A program made the translations under genes and the position numbers. Below the pieces are notes generated by a model. That model saw only the letters and a list, made by a program, of their open reading frames with translations. It made no database searches and was not told the origin of the DNA. A stretch of DNA of 64,000 nt, from the NCBI RefSeq assembly GCF_021440515.1, contig NZ_JAKCMV010000024.1, positions 1-64,000 on the forward strand, written 5' to 3'. Source of the DNA: Enterobacter asburiae (GTDB lineage: Bacteria > Pseudomonadota > Gammaproteobacteria > Enterobacterales > Enterobacteriaceae). Shown here in pieces: positions 16,782 to 25,916 of this stretch. Each line of letters starts with the position of its first letter. The first letter of the stretch is position 1.

Positions 16782-17049
16782 TTCCTTCGCCTTATAGTTT
16801 GTTTTAGGACCATCCGTGTTTACTCTTAGCGTTCTGATTGTAATAACGCAATATTTTTCAGTAACCTATAAGAGGTTGATCTGAACAAACCCGTTAAAAC
16901 GAGGTTCATTCTGCTCAACGAGATTTATGCAGAAGAAACAACCACCTTCAGCGCGAAGGGGATGAGTAAAGATGGGTAAAACCACTTTGTAACTGACGCG
17001 CCTTTTCCTATGCTTGCCGCTAATTACATCTGTCATAAGAGAGTGACTC

Positions 17050-17709
17050 ATGGATCGTATTATTAGTTCTTCACGCGACCGCACATCGCTACTCAGCACC
17101 CACAAGGTGCTGCGCAATACCTATTTCATGCTCAGCCTGACGCTGGCGTTTTCCGCTATTACCGCAACCGCCAGCACCGTTCTGATGCTGCCTTCCCCGG
17201 GCCTTATCCTGACGCTGGTGGGCATGTACGGTCTGATGTTCCTGACCTACAAAACGGCGGATAAACCGGTCGGTATTCTGTCCGCGTTCGCCTTCACCGG
17301 CTTCCTGGGCTATATCCTGGGGCCAATCCTGAACGCCTATCTGTCTGCCGGTATGGGTGACCTTATCGGTATGGCGCTGGGCGGTACGGCGCTGGTGTTC
17401 TTCTGCTGCTCGGCCTACGTGCTGACCACGCGTAAGGACATGTCCTTCCTCGGCGGCATGCTGATGGCGGGTATCGTGGTGGTGCTGGTCGGTATGGTGG
17501 CGAACATCTTCCTCCAGCTGCCTGCCCTGCACCTGGCAATCAGCGCGGTGTTCATCCTGATTTCATCTGGCGCAATCCTGTTTGAAACCAGCAACATCAT
17601 TCGCGGCGGCGAGACTAACTACATCCGCGCTACCGTGAGCCTGTACGTGTCGCTGTACAACATCTTCGTCAGCCTGCTGAGCATCCTGGGCTTCGCAAGC
17701 CGCGACTAA
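17050..17709 (+). CDS. yccA: FtsH protease modulator YccA
   Basis: Seven-helix inner-membrane protein of the BAX-inhibitor-1 family, 219 residues as in E. coli. It binds FtsH and restrains its proteolysis of membrane proteins, including jammed SecY. It begins [25 protein letters not shown] with a soluble N-terminal tail and ends with a short LGFASRD tail. [27 protein letters not shown] is the conserved BI-1 C-terminal block with its Asn/Glu residues. GAGAGTGA precedes the ATG. Confidence 0.96.
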   Translation: MDRIISSSRDRTSLLSTHKVLRNTYFMLSLTLAFSAITATASTVLMLPSPGLILTLVGMYGLMFLTYKTADKPVGILSAFAFTGFLGYILGPILNAYLSAGMGDLIGMALGGTALVFFCCSAYVLTTRKDMSFLGGMLMAGIVVVLVGMVANIFLQLPALHLAISAVFILISSGAILFETSNIIRGGETNYIRATVSLYVSLYNIFVSLLSILGFASRD

Positions 17710-17725
17710 GCAGCCCTGCTGAAAT

Positions 17726-17760
17726 AAAAAGGAGAATGCCCCCGGCATTCTCCTTTTTTT
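17726..17760. terminator. Bidirectional terminator after yccA
   Basis: AAAAAGGAGAATGCC pairs with GGCATTCTCCTTTTT around a CCCC loop. A and T runs on both sides let it serve yccA and the convergent FidL-like gene. Confidence 0.9.
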
Positions 17761-17765
17761 ATGCC

Positions 17766-18242
17766 CTACTCACCCCGGCAAATATAGGTGGGATAATGCC
17801 GGTCCTGAATCAGCCACACGGAAGGCGAGAGTTCCGCTATTGTCAGATAGTAGCGGGCGGTTGGCCAGGCAAAGCTTCCCCACTGGGCATCAGGCGTGTT
17901 GTCGTTGTGCCGACGCCAGGTTTTGGTGTAGCTCAACACGATCACCTTATCATCGTCCCGTCGCGCCCACGTAAAATCGATATCCCTGTCAACGATGAGG
18001 TTCCGGCCTTCATACTTTGCCGCTCCCTTGTAGGTCGTCACGCCGGTCCCGTTGCGATGAAAATAGAACTGGGCAACGGCGTTGACCTTCACTTCATTCT
18101 GCTTTCCTTCATTGCGGGTAAAATTAAACTCGGTGCTACAGGCCAGCGCATCGCGTTTATAGACTCCGCCAGTACAGATGAAGAGCACAAGCGCTCCGCC
18201 GACTATCGCACCCGCCATACCGAACAGAAGCTTAATTTTCAT
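17766..18242 (-). CDS. FidL-like membrane protein
   Basis: A 158-residue protein with one N-terminal membrane anchor (LLFGMAGAIVGGALVLFIC) and a periplasmic domain with two cysteines (ACSTEF and TYICRGE). FidL-like proteins are found next to ToxR/MarT-type regulators and are thought to act as ToxS-like partners, stabilising or tuning them. Its ATG overlaps the stop of the regulator gene by the ATGA arrangement, so the two are translationally coupled. The family assignment rests on context and general shape. Confidence 0.65.
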   Translation of the reverse strand: MKIKLLFGMAGAIVGGALVLFICTGGVYKRDALACSTEFNFTRNEGKQNEVKVNAVAQFYFHRNGTGVTTYKGAAKYEGRNLIVDRDIDFTWARRDDDKVIVLSYTKTWRRHNDNTPDAQWGSFAWPTARYYLTIAELSPSVWLIQDRHYPTYICRGE

Positions 18243-19003
18243 TCTTCTGCCCCGCTTTTGTAGCGAATGGTTTTACACAGGCTGGTTTCATTTACCGGAC
18301 AGGCACCGATAAACACCTCATCGGCCGCGGCCAGCGAAAAGTGGGCGCTGAAATAATAAACGTTGTACTCCTCACGATCGCAGGCCACGTCATTTTGCTT
18401 TAGCCGCTCGGCCATTTTCGACAGCACCAGCGGTCGGCCATGATCGTTAATCAACCAGAAGCGGCAGCCGGCTATTTTTTCCTGAACGGGCTTTAGCTTC
18501 GCGGGCACGGTTATTTCAAGCTGTCGGCTAAAATAGAGGCTAACCAGCATGGCCGACAGGGTGAATATCGCTAAAACCAGCCACCACTTTTTGGATAACC
18601 GTTTATAGCCTGTCGGCTGTTCCATCGCTGGCTCTGGCGTCGGTGTCGAAACAGCAGGAGAAGCGTTCTCCGTGGGCTGGAAAATAACCTCGGCTTCAAA
18701 GCGGAATCCAAACCGGGGCACGGTCACGATAAATTCGTGCCCCTCTCCCAGCGCCTGGAAGTGTTTACGTAATTCGCTACCCGCTTTATTGAGGTTATTT
18801 CCCGACGGCGTAAAGCCGAATTCTTCCCACACGCGAGTGATCAATTCCTCCCGGCTCAGGTTGCGTCCTCGGTGTTTAATAAATTCTTGCAAAAGCCGAA
18901 CGGCCGGCGCCGAAAGCGTTAATACAGATTCAGGTTGCCCCACAAGACTTATTGCATGTGCTTCAGGATCGAATAACAACGAATTATTGCATATAAAGAA
19001 CAT
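18239..19003 (-). CDS. Membrane-anchored ToxR/MarT-like transcription regulator
   Basis: 254 residues in three parts. An N-terminal OmpR-type winged helix (about 1-105) contains LSREELITRVWEEFGFTPSGNNLNKAGSELRK (recognition helix) and ends VPRFGFRF. A Pro-rich linker follows, then one membrane helix (about 143-163, WWLVLAIFTLSAMLVSLYF). The periplasmic domain of about 90 residues has paired cysteines. This is the layout of ToxR, CadC and MarT, which sense envelope conditions and activate virulence or stress genes. Divergent from the fimbrial operon, so the fimbriae are a natural target, by inference. Confidence 0.85.
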   Translation of the reverse strand: MFFICNNSLLFDPEAHAISLVGQPESVLTLSAPAVRLLQEFIKHRGRNLSREELITRVWEEFGFTPSGNNLNKAGSELRKHFQALGEGHEFIVTVPRFGFRFEAEVIFQPTENASPAVSTPTPEPAMEQPTGYKRLSKKWWLVLAIFTLSAMLVSLYFSRQLEITVPAKLKPVQEKIAGCRFWLINDHGRPLVLSKMAERLKQNDVACDREEYNVYYFSAHFSLAAADEVFIGACPVNETSLCKTIRYKSGAEE

Positions 19004-19336
19004 CTTTTATTCTCGGCTGTTACCGCATGTTTTTTTAATCCCTGGTATATCGACATGAAAACCACCCCCTGATCTGCTTATTTTTTCATCAGAAGGAATT
19101 TTCTTTCCATCCCTGGTCGCGGTATTTTCGCTTAACTATACAACCTTAAAGCCAGAAAGGCAGGATAAAAAACTGTATCTTGCTAGTTAATTAATACAAA
19201 TTTTCACAAACCGCTGTTCTGGTTAAAGTTTCCCTGCCCTGAAGCGATACGAAAGCAGACGGTATCCTGGTGTTAGCGCACCGCCGATAAATTCAGAGCA
19301 GGCAGACTTAACGTGAAACAAAAAAATAGAGTGAAC
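19004..19336. promoter_or_regulatory. Control region between regulator and fimbrial operon
   Basis: 333 bp, clearly AT-rich around 19150-19230 (GTTAATTAATACAAATTTTC), as expected for a fimbrial promoter subject to H-NS silencing. No invertible-element inverted repeats or GATC/Lrp phase-variation cassette is evident. I could not assign a firm -35/-10. Confidence 0.45.
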
Positions 19337-20056
19337 ATGAAAACCGCCTTTTATGTTGCCGCGCTGTCATTGCCATTTTTCTCAGAAATGACAATGGCCA
19401 ATATGAGCGTGTACCCCATGGAGCTGAATGTGGACAGAACCGGTGCAGCGCAAATTAAGGTGGCTTCAAAAACCGATGATATTCAGTTCATTCGGGTGAG
19501 GCAAAAGAAAATTCTTAATCCCGGCACGGCCCAGGAAAAAGAGATTGATGTGGCCTCGTGGAAAGAAGGTGGCGTCGTCGTCACGCCCGAAAAATTTGCC
19601 CTTGCGGCAGGCGCAATGCGCGTGGTTCGGCTGGTTTCGCTCACGCCACCGGAAAAAGAGACCACCTGGCGCGTCTATTTTGAAGGTGTAAAGCAGCCTG
19701 ACAGCATTATTCCCGGCAGGGCGGAAACGCAGGCTGCAACGGCGACGCTGGGCGTCAACGTCATTTGGGGAGCGCTGGTCCACATCGCTCCGGAAAAAAG
19801 CGTGGTGTCGCTGTCAATAGATCCTCTCAAAGGGACGCTAAAAAACAGCGGCACGCTGCGGGTGCCGCTCAAGGAAATTGGAATGTGTAATGCCGACGCG
19901 TCGTGTAAATGGATTAAAGAAGACGCGACGATTTATCCGGATACCGAACGGAAATTAAAAACGCTTACAAATATACATAGCCAGAAATATAAATTTCGCT
20001 ACTTCAACTGGGTGAATAAAACCGCTGAAGAAGCTGATTTACCCGTCGTGCAATAA
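19337..20056 (+). CDS. CFA/I-type (alpha) fimbrial periplasmic chaperone
   Basis: Periplasmic chaperone of the alternate (class 5, CfaA/TcfA-like) chaperone-usher pathway, 239 residues from ATG 19337. That start places the signal peptide MKTAFYVAALSLPFFSEMTMA at the terminus. A GTG eight codons earlier (19313) is possible. The first Ig-like domain shows MSVYPMELNVDRTGAAQIKVASKTDDIQFIRVRQKKI and VTPEKFALAAGAMRVVRLVSL, where subunit-binding strands lie. A Cys pair (MCNADASCKW) is in the second domain. It donates a strand to pilin subunits and delivers them to the usher encoded two genes on. Confidence 0.88.
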   Translation: MKTAFYVAALSLPFFSEMTMANMSVYPMELNVDRTGAAQIKVASKTDDIQFIRVRQKKILNPGTAQEKEIDVASWKEGGVVVTPEKFALAAGAMRVVRLVSLTPPEKETTWRVYFEGVKQPDSIIPGRAETQAATATLGVNVIWGALVHIAPEKSVVSLSIDPLKGTLKNSGTLRVPLKEIGMCNADASCKWIKEDATIYPDTERKLKTLTNIHSQKYKFRYFNWVNKTAEEADLPVVQ

Positions 20057-20128
20057 CACGGCGTCACTAAAAACCCACTGGGTTTGTTTAAAGAGCCAAG
20101 GCGCTCATTTGTAAATATGGAGATATCA

Positions 20129-20635
20129 ATGCGTAAGTATTTTAAACCCCTGATGATTGTTGCCGCGATGACCACGTCCGTTAGCGCGCTGGCGATTCAA
20201 AAAGATATTACCGTTAATGCCAGCGTGGATTCACAGCTGGATATGACGCAGGCCGATAACACGCCGCTGCCGGCAAGCATCGATATGCAGTACCTGCCGG
20301 GTCGCGGTCTGGAAAGCTACCGTCTGAATACCAAGGTATGGTCTAACTCCGCCACCAGCAACGTGAAGGTCCGTCTTGTTAGCGCAGCTAAGCTGGCGAA
20401 CACCGACGGCGCTGAAACCATCCCAATGACGGTGAAGCTGGGCGATAAAACCCTGTCCACCGCCGATGTTGAATACACCGGCACCGAACTGTTCCCGGGA
20501 AGCATTGAAAACGGTTCAGCGGTACTGCCTCTGACCATTTCCCAGACCACCAAAGGCATTCTGAAAACCGGTCAGTACAGCGGCGTAGTCAGCCTGATGC
20601 TGACGCAGGCGACTACCACGGAAGGCGGTGCGTAA
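20129..20635 (+). CDS. CS1/CFA-I-type major fimbrial subunit
   Basis: 168 residues from ATG 20129, preceded by GGAG at 20119-20122. The signal peptide MRKYFKPLMIVAAMTTSVSALA is followed by IQKDITVNASVDSQLDMTQAD, the donor-strand region typical of CfaB/CooA pilins. The Cys-free, Ser/Thr/Ala-rich body ends GQYSGVVSLMLTQ, the C-terminal strand pattern of alpha-fimbrial pilins. A frame opening at 20084 adds 15 residues ahead of the signal peptide and was not used. The middle position between chaperone and usher fits the major rod subunit. Confidence 0.88.
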   Translation: MRKYFKPLMIVAAMTTSVSALAIQKDITVNASVDSQLDMTQADNTPLPASIDMQYLPGRGLESYRLNTKVWSNSATSNVKVRLVSAAKLANTDGAETIPMTVKLGDKTLSTADVEYTGTELFPGSIENGSAVLPLTISQTTKGILKTGQYSGVVSLMLTQATTTEGGA

Positions 20636-20707
20636 CACCCCAGCACCTAAGGAAGAACGTCAGAGGGTGCCCACCCTCTGACGTCAGGATGATGTCGAGG
20701 CTCGTTC

Positions 20708-23425
20708 ATGGCGTTTCACAGAAATACTCTCCTCTTTGTTGCTTTGCTACCCGCATCCATCCAACTCGCCTGTGCCGGGATGGCCGTCCCGCCGGGTTTT
20801 GAAGATCTGGCGAAAACGCAGCGCCTCTGGACAGAGGTGAACCTCTACGGCGAGTCGCTTGGCCTTTTTGAAACGGATATTACCCTTGAAACGGTAAGCT
20901 TTGTCGCACCTGAAACCGTGATAGCGGCCATCAAGCGCCGGTTTAATGACGATCCCGCGCTGATTGCCACCGTGTCTGCCGCGCTGGCCGTTCCGCTTGC
21001 CCGTAACGGCAACCTGGCCTGTAGCAGCAACGGCTCCGCCACGGGATGCGACTACATTGATACCGATCGCGCGGCCATTATTTATGACGAAAATAACGCC
21101 CGCATTAGCCTGTTTTTGAACAGGAAATTCCTGCCGAAACCCACTGAGGAAAAGCAGTGGTATCAGCCGACGCAGGACACCGAAAATGCCCTCGTCCATC
21201 AGCAGAATATCAATTTCGTTGCCGACAGGGATTACCAGTCAGCCACCGTGCAGGGCAACGGCGCGCTGGCGCTGACCCAGGACGGCTATCTGAATCTCGA
21301 CTGGATCTGGCTGGGGCAGCGTTCTAAACACCAGCAGCAGCAGGAAGTCACCGTCAACAACGCCTGGTTCCGACAGGATATCCTGCGTCAGTACTACGTT
21401 CAGCTTGGTGAGATGGATACCCGCGATCTGTTCAGCAACGCCGGGGGCAATATCAACCTCAGCCAGCTGCCGCTGGGCAAAATTCGCGGTCTGCGCACCG
21501 GTTCGACAAGGGCCTGGATTAACCCGGTTCAGCAGTCGAAGGGAACGCCCATCACCGTGCTGCTTTCCCACGACGCGCGTATCGACGCCCGCCGCGGCAA
21601 TCAGCTGCTTGCCAGCTTTTACCTGAATGCCGGGGCGCAAACCCTGGACACGCGCGCGTTCCCGGACGGGAGCTACACCGTGACGCTCTCCATCTATGAA
21701 AATAACCGCCTGACGCGCACCGAGCAGGTGCCGTTTACCCGTACCGGAATAACCCCCTTCGACCGCGTGGAGTGGTTCCTCCAGGCTGGCGAAACCGACA
21801 ACAACGATCAAAACGACGCGCGCAGCGCGGTGGCGCAGGCGGGCGTGCGCCTGCCCGTCACCCCAACGCTGGCGCTGACCAGCGGCGCAACGATAAAGAA
21901 AAGCCAGCGTTTCCTGGAAAATGCGCTCGACTGGAGCCGGGGCTTTAACGCGGGCCCGATCGACGGCGTGCTGAGCACCCGCTTTAGCTACCTCTACGGC
22001 AGCGAAGGCCAGCGCGGCAATATTCAGCAAATCAGCTACAACGACGGCTTCTCGCTGAGCATCTATCGCAACACGCTTTCAGCGGAAAACTGCAATACCC
22101 GAAGCGCGGGGTTTGACGCCGTAAACGGCTGCTATCGCACCCTCTCGGTGATGTTCTCCGTCCCCGTCGGCTCATGGTATGCGAGCCTGGGGTATTCGGA
22201 TAACCGCAACGAAGGGCGTTACGTTTCTCGCCGGGCGCTCCCGGACAGCGACGATCGCCACGACGCGGGCCTGCCGTGGGAGTCGGTCTACGTGACCCGC
22301 TCCCGCACGCGTGCGTGGCAGGGTGGGCTGAGCAATGCGTTTAGCACCCGCAGCCTGAACATTAACAGCAGCATCAACCTGTTCATGCGCGACGATGACT
22401 CCCGCGCGGGCAAGGATAAAGGCGGATATCTCAGCGTAAGCCTGTCAATGGCGCATAACCGTCAGGGCGATGCGTCCAGCTACACCTCGATGGGGGCAAC
22501 CTGGCAGCACCAGCAGCGTGAAAAGAATCAGATGAGCTACAGCGTGGCGCACAACTGGTACGCCGATGCGCGCGGTGAAAATGAGTACGGCCTGAGCGCG
22601 TCGGGCATCAACAGCGATTCGCTGAATACCTCCGCCTATACGCGCCAGGGCGGACGATATGGCAACGGCAGCCTCACCGTGAGCGATGCCTGGGATCGTC
22701 AGGACAGCCGCCACACCCTGAGCAGCAGCGGCAACTACAGCTCGACCCTTGCGCTGTCGCGCTCTGGCCTGTGGCTGGGTCGCTGGAGCGACGGCCGCCC
22801 GGCTTCAGCCGTCGCGGTAAAGGTTGCTACACCGGAAGAGACTCAGGATCCGGGCGTCGCGGTGTCGCTGGATAACGGCGGCAGCGCGAACGTTCCGGGG
22901 AACAGCCGCGCCCTCTTCGCCGTGCCGGGCTACCAGCAGACAACCTTGACGATAAACGAATCGCTGGACGTATCGCGCGGGGCCAGCAGTGAAATCACGC
23001 AGGGTTCGGGCAGCAGAACGCTGTTTATGGTGCCGGGCAAACTGCTGCGCCGGGACGTGCAAACCACCGCAAGCTACACCTGGCTCGGCCAGTTAACCGA
23101 CCAGGATCGTTCACCGTTTATCGGCGGCGTGCCGCTGAACGTGAACGGCTGGAGCGATCTGGGCAACGGCGGCTTTAGCGCCCAAAGCGACGCCCTGCTG
23201 CATAACCTCTACATGGTGCGTCAGGAGCAGTTTTATCAGTGCGCGCTGAACGTGAAAAGCATGCGCGACGTCGTGCGTTACGTGGGCGCGATCCCGTGCC
23301 GGGAACTCACCTTCTCCGCCCTGCCCGATGCCGTCCAGCAGCAGGCGCAGCTGATGCTCGCCAGACGAACGGTTCCGACCGGCCCGACCGCCATGAACGC
23401 CGATAACCTCACGAAAGGGAAATGA
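20708..23425 (+). CDS. Alternate-class fimbrial outer-membrane usher (CfaC/TcfC-like)
   Basis: A 905-residue outer-membrane assembly platform with signal peptide MAFHRNTLLFVALLPASIQLACA. The N-terminal domain starts with GMAVPPGFEDLAKTQRLWTEVNLYGESLGLF, the CfaC-type periplasmic chaperone-binding domain. The beta-barrel carries many alternating Tyr/Asn/Ser strands, and the C-terminal region holds paired cysteines (QFYQCALN and GAIPCREL). The length is typical for alpha-fimbrial ushers. It exports and orders pilins delivered by the chaperone. The ATG has GTCGAGG upstream. Confidence 0.9.
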   Translation: MAFHRNTLLFVALLPASIQLACAGMAVPPGFEDLAKTQRLWTEVNLYGESLGLFETDITLETVSFVAPETVIAAIKRRFNDDPALIATVSAALAVPLARNGNLACSSNGSATGCDYIDTDRAAIIYDENNARISLFLNRKFLPKPTEEKQWYQPTQDTENALVHQQNINFVADRDYQSATVQGNGALALTQDGYLNLDWIWLGQRSKHQQQQEVTVNNAWFRQDILRQYYVQLGEMDTRDLFSNAGGNINLSQLPLGKIRGLRTGSTRAWINPVQQSKGTPITVLLSHDARIDARRGNQLLASFYLNAGAQTLDTRAFPDGSYTVTLSIYENNRLTRTEQVPFTRTGITPFDRVEWFLQAGETDNNDQNDARSAVAQAGVRLPVTPTLALTSGATIKKSQRFLENALDWSRGFNAGPIDGVLSTRFSYLYGSEGQRGNIQQISYNDGFSLSIYRNTLSAENCNTRSAGFDAVNGCYRTLSVMFSVPVGSWYASLGYSDNRNEGRYVSRRALPDSDDRHDAGLPWESVYVTRSRTRAWQGGLSNAFSTRSLNINSSINLFMRDDDSRAGKDKGGYLSVSLSMAHNRQGDASSYTSMGATWQHQQREKNQMSYSVAHNWYADARGENEYGLSASGINSDSLNTSAYTRQGGRYGNGSLTVSDAWDRQDSRHTLSSSGNYSSTLALSRSGLWLGRWSDGRPASAVAVKVATPEETQDPGVAVSLDNGGSANVPGNSRALFAVPGYQQTTLTINESLDVSRGASSEITQGSGSRTLFMVPGKLLRRDVQTTASYTWLGQLTDQDRSPFIGGVPLNVNGWSDLGNGGFSAQSDALLHNLYMVRQEQFYQCALNVKSMRDVVRYVGAIPCRELTFSALPDAVQQQAQLMLARRTVPTGPTAMNADNLTKGK

Positions 23426-23426
23426 T

Positions 23427-24584
23427 GTGAAGACGAGCTTCTTTATTTTACTGATCTTAAGCCTGTGGGCAGGCCAGACGCTGGCGGGCGCTCCTGCGGG
23501 ACGAAACACCAGCGCAGGGATCAGCTTCGATCGCACGGCACCGCCCGCGCGTTTTGATATCTGGTTTCACGAACCGAGCGGCTATGACCTTGCCGATCCG
23601 CAAAAGTGGGGACGCAATACCCTGACCTGTCTGTCCCGCACGGACACCGCTAACGGGGCCTGCATGACCGCGCCGGTCTGGTTCTCGGCGAATCCGGCTT
23701 CGCCCTACGCCATCACGTTACGTTTTACGCACGCCCTCACCGCCAGGACGGTGGATATCAAGGTGTATGGCGACCACTACATGTTTATCAACGGCAAAGT
23801 GTTTACCTTTGCCAGCTTCGTGACGGGGGGAACGGGGGATATCGCCGCCTGGAACAGAGAGCCCTACTTCGATTACTACATCGTGAAGAGCGAGCTGGAC
23901 AAGCTCACCCTGCCGGGGATCTGGACCGCCACGCTCAAGCAAAACCTGCGTCAGTGGGGAAGCGCCGACTGCGGCGGGGACTTCAATAACGTGAATGTGG
24001 GCTGCCCCGGCTATCTCTCCATCGCCAGCTGGCAGGCAAATATTCGCATTGAGGTGGTCGATCCGGGTAACCAGCAGATTTATCTGCCGGCCTTTCCGCA
24101 CTCCACGCCGATTGTGAACCTCAACCTGACCAACTTCCCGGGACGCCCCGGTGGCAGCGAGATCCAGGGGGAAAACACGCTGGATATGTGCCTGTACGAC
24201 GGTAAAAACAGCACCAGCACCCGTGCCTATCTTCGATTTGAGGATGACGGACTCCCGTCCGCGAACCGTGCCGACGGCGCATTTTCAATCCGCCGACGCG
24301 GGGGTAGCCAGACCGACGCGCGGGATCGTCTTGATTATCAGGTGCTCGTCACCCATCCCGTTACGGGCGCAACCGAGACCGTCGCGAACGGCAAAACCCT
24401 GGTCTGGCAAGGCACCAACGATCCGCAGTATCTGCGCCAGGTTGTGCTGCCCGGCGGACGCGAGAGCGTACTGTGCATTCCTGCGCCCATTATCCTGAAA
24501 ACCCCCGCGTTTCCCGCCAGCAGCAAAAACGCGGGCGACTATACCGGCACGCTGCGCGTTATCTATACGCCCAGCACGTTATAA
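23427..24584 (+). CDS. CfaE/CblD-like tip adhesin
   Basis: 385 residues from a GTG that overlaps the usher stop region (usher TGA 23423-23425). The signal peptide MKTSFFILLILSLWAGQTLAG is followed by a two-domain minor subunit. The adhesin domain (about 25-225) has Cys pairs (LTCLSRTD/GACMTAPVW and ADCGGDFNNVNVGCPG). The pilin domain (about 230-385) ends GDYTGTLRVIYTPSTL, the strand that initiates the fimbria. CfaE-family adhesins sit at the tip and bind host glycans or sialylated receptors; the receptor here is unknown. Confidence 0.86.
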   Translation: MKTSFFILLILSLWAGQTLAGAPAGRNTSAGISFDRTAPPARFDIWFHEPSGYDLADPQKWGRNTLTCLSRTDTANGACMTAPVWFSANPASPYAITLRFTHALTARTVDIKVYGDHYMFINGKVFTFASFVTGGTGDIAAWNREPYFDYYIVKSELDKLTLPGIWTATLKQNLRQWGSADCGGDFNNVNVGCPGYLSIASWQANIRIEVVDPGNQQIYLPAFPHSTPIVNLNLTNFPGRPGGSEIQGENTLDMCLYDGKNSTSTRAYLRFEDDGLPSANRADGAFSIRRRGGSQTDARDRLDYQVLVTHPVTGATETVANGKTLVWQGTNDPQYLRQVVLPGGRESVLCIPAPIILKTPAFPASSKNAGDYTGTLRVIYTPSTL

Positions 24585-24594
24585 CGAGGTTACC

Positions 24595-25146
24595 GTGAGT
24601 TACGCCATTCTCGACAATAATCGATTTTACGCCGAAGGGCTGCGCTATGCGCTGCTGCGTCGGGGCGTTCAGCTGGAGGTGCAAAGCGACACCGTACGGT
24701 GGCAGCCTTCGCTGCTTACCCGCCGCGTGATTGTCGTCCGCTGCCGCTTTTCCGTGGCGGCCACGCATCAGGCGCTGATCGCCATTTTGCTCAGGCTGGA
24801 GGCCGCCCGCTGGAATGGAAGCCTTTATCTGGTGTGCAACGAAAAGGGGTGGGCGCTGGCGACCCATTTACGCAAGCGTTTCGGGGCGTTAACCCTTTAT
24901 ATCCTCGATGACCGGATCGCCGTGGCGGATGCGGCCTATCTGCTGATAAAAGAGCCCCGCCGCATTCGAAGCCTTGACTGCTGCCTTACCGATCATGAAT
25001 TCAACGTGCTCGATCTCATGCTTACCGGGCTGCCTGTACGCCACATTGCCCTCGCCACGCAGATGTCTGAGAAACAGGTTTCCACCCATAAATGCAACGC
25101 GCTGAAGAAGCTCAACGCCAGCAACCTGCTACAGCTGCTCCTGTAG
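24595..25146 (+). CDS. LuxR-type helix-turn-helix regulator
   Basis: 183 residues from GTG 24595 (AACGAGG upstream), ten bases after the adhesin gene, so co-transcribed. The C-terminal 60 residues form a LuxR/FixJ helix-turn-helix: LTDHEFNVLDLMLTGLPVRHIALATQMSEKQVSTHKCNALKKL. The N-terminal 115 residues look like a degenerate receiver (SYAILDNNRFYAEGLRYALLRRG) without the acidic pocket needed for phosphorylation. Similar orphan regulators close other fimbrial loci. Autoregulation of the fimbrial operon is an inference. Confidence 0.82.
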   Translation: MSYAILDNNRFYAEGLRYALLRRGVQLEVQSDTVRWQPSLLTRRVIVVRCRFSVAATHQALIAILLRLEAARWNGSLYLVCNEKGWALATHLRKRFGALTLYILDDRIAVADAAYLLIKEPRRIRSLDCCLTDHEFNVLDLMLTGLPVRHIALATQMSEKQVSTHKCNALKKLNASNLLQLLL

Positions 25147-25215
25147 GTCGAGGTTTCTCACGCCGCCCCTTATTTGCTACACTGGGGGCGGTTTTTACTT
25201 CATCGACAGAGCACT

Positions 25216-25545
25216 ATGTTCATTTTTGCAGGCCAGGAAATTGAGACCGATAGCGACGGCTATCTGAAAGACACCACCCTCTGGAGCGAACCGCTGGCGG
25301 AGAAAATTGCCGAAAACGAAGGCATTACCCTGTCCCCCGAGCACTGGGAAGTGGTGCGTTTCGTGCGCGAATTCTACCTCGAATTTAACACCTCTCCGGC
25401 TATCCGCATGCTGGTCAAGGCGATGGCGAACACGTTCGGCGAAGAGAAAGGCAACAGCCGTTATCTCTATCGCCTGTTCCCGAAAGGCCCGGCAAAACAG
25501 GCGACGAAAATCGCGGGTCTGCCGAAACCGGTAAAATGCATTTAA
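25216..25545 (+). CDS. tusE: Sulfur-relay protein TusE
   Basis: DsrC-like sulfur carrier, 109 residues from ATG 25216, the E. coli length. It takes persulfide sulfur from TusBCD and passes it to MnmA for 2-thiouridine in tRNA. The C-terminal LPKPVKCI places the reactive Cys at residue 108. An upstream in-frame start would add 14 residues with no family support. It overlaps the convergent acyP gene by 4 bp, as the two stops interleave. Confidence 0.96.
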   Translation: MFIFAGQEIETDSDGYLKDTTLWSEPLAEKIAENEGITLSPEHWEVVRFVREFYLEFNTSPAIRMLVKAMANTFGEEKGNSRYLYRLFPKGPAKQATKIAGLPKPVKCI

Positions 25546-25823
25546 TAGCGAATATCGAATTTCGTCATTTCCCGGCCGGGTTGATGCGGTTGCGTTAAAA
25601 CCTTATCCACCCGGGCGCTGCGCGGTCCGCCCGCCTTCAGCCACGCCACCAGCGCATCAACCTTTTCTGCCTCCCCGCAGGCCACCACCTCGACGCTGCC
25701 GTCGTCCATATTCTTCGCATATCCCGTCAGCCCAAGCTGAAGGGCTTCGCGCTGCGTGCTGTAGCGAAATCCCACGCCCTGAACGATGCCGTGAACCCAG
25801 GCGATAGTGCAGACTTTTGACAT
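25542..25823 (-). CDS. acyP: Acylphosphatase
   Basis: Small acylphosphatase (yccX in E. coli), 93 residues. It hydrolyses carboxyl-phosphate bonds. The two signatures are present: VQGVGFR with the catalytic Arg20, and [13 protein letters not shown] with Asn38. I chose the start at 25823 (MSKVCTIAW), preceded on the minus strand by AAGGAGAAGGAAG; a longer frame from 25856 adds a basic extension not seen in the family. Divergent from rlmI. Confidence 0.95.
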   Translation of the reverse strand: MSKVCTIAWVHGIVQGVGFRYSTQREALQLGLTGYAKNMDDGSVEVVACGEAEKVDALVAWLKAGGPRSARVDKVLTQPHQPGREMTKFDIRY

Positions 25824-25916
25824 CTTCCTTCTCCTTATCCGTCTGGCGCGTTGCATTTCCCCACTGAACTCGGGAAAATAGCGGCCATTTCATTGGAATC
25901 GACAGAATAGCAAATT

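Noticed and set aside
19004-19336. Possible invertible phase-variation switch before the fimbrial genes
   Set aside because: I found no pair of inverted repeats or recombinase gene nearby to support inversion.
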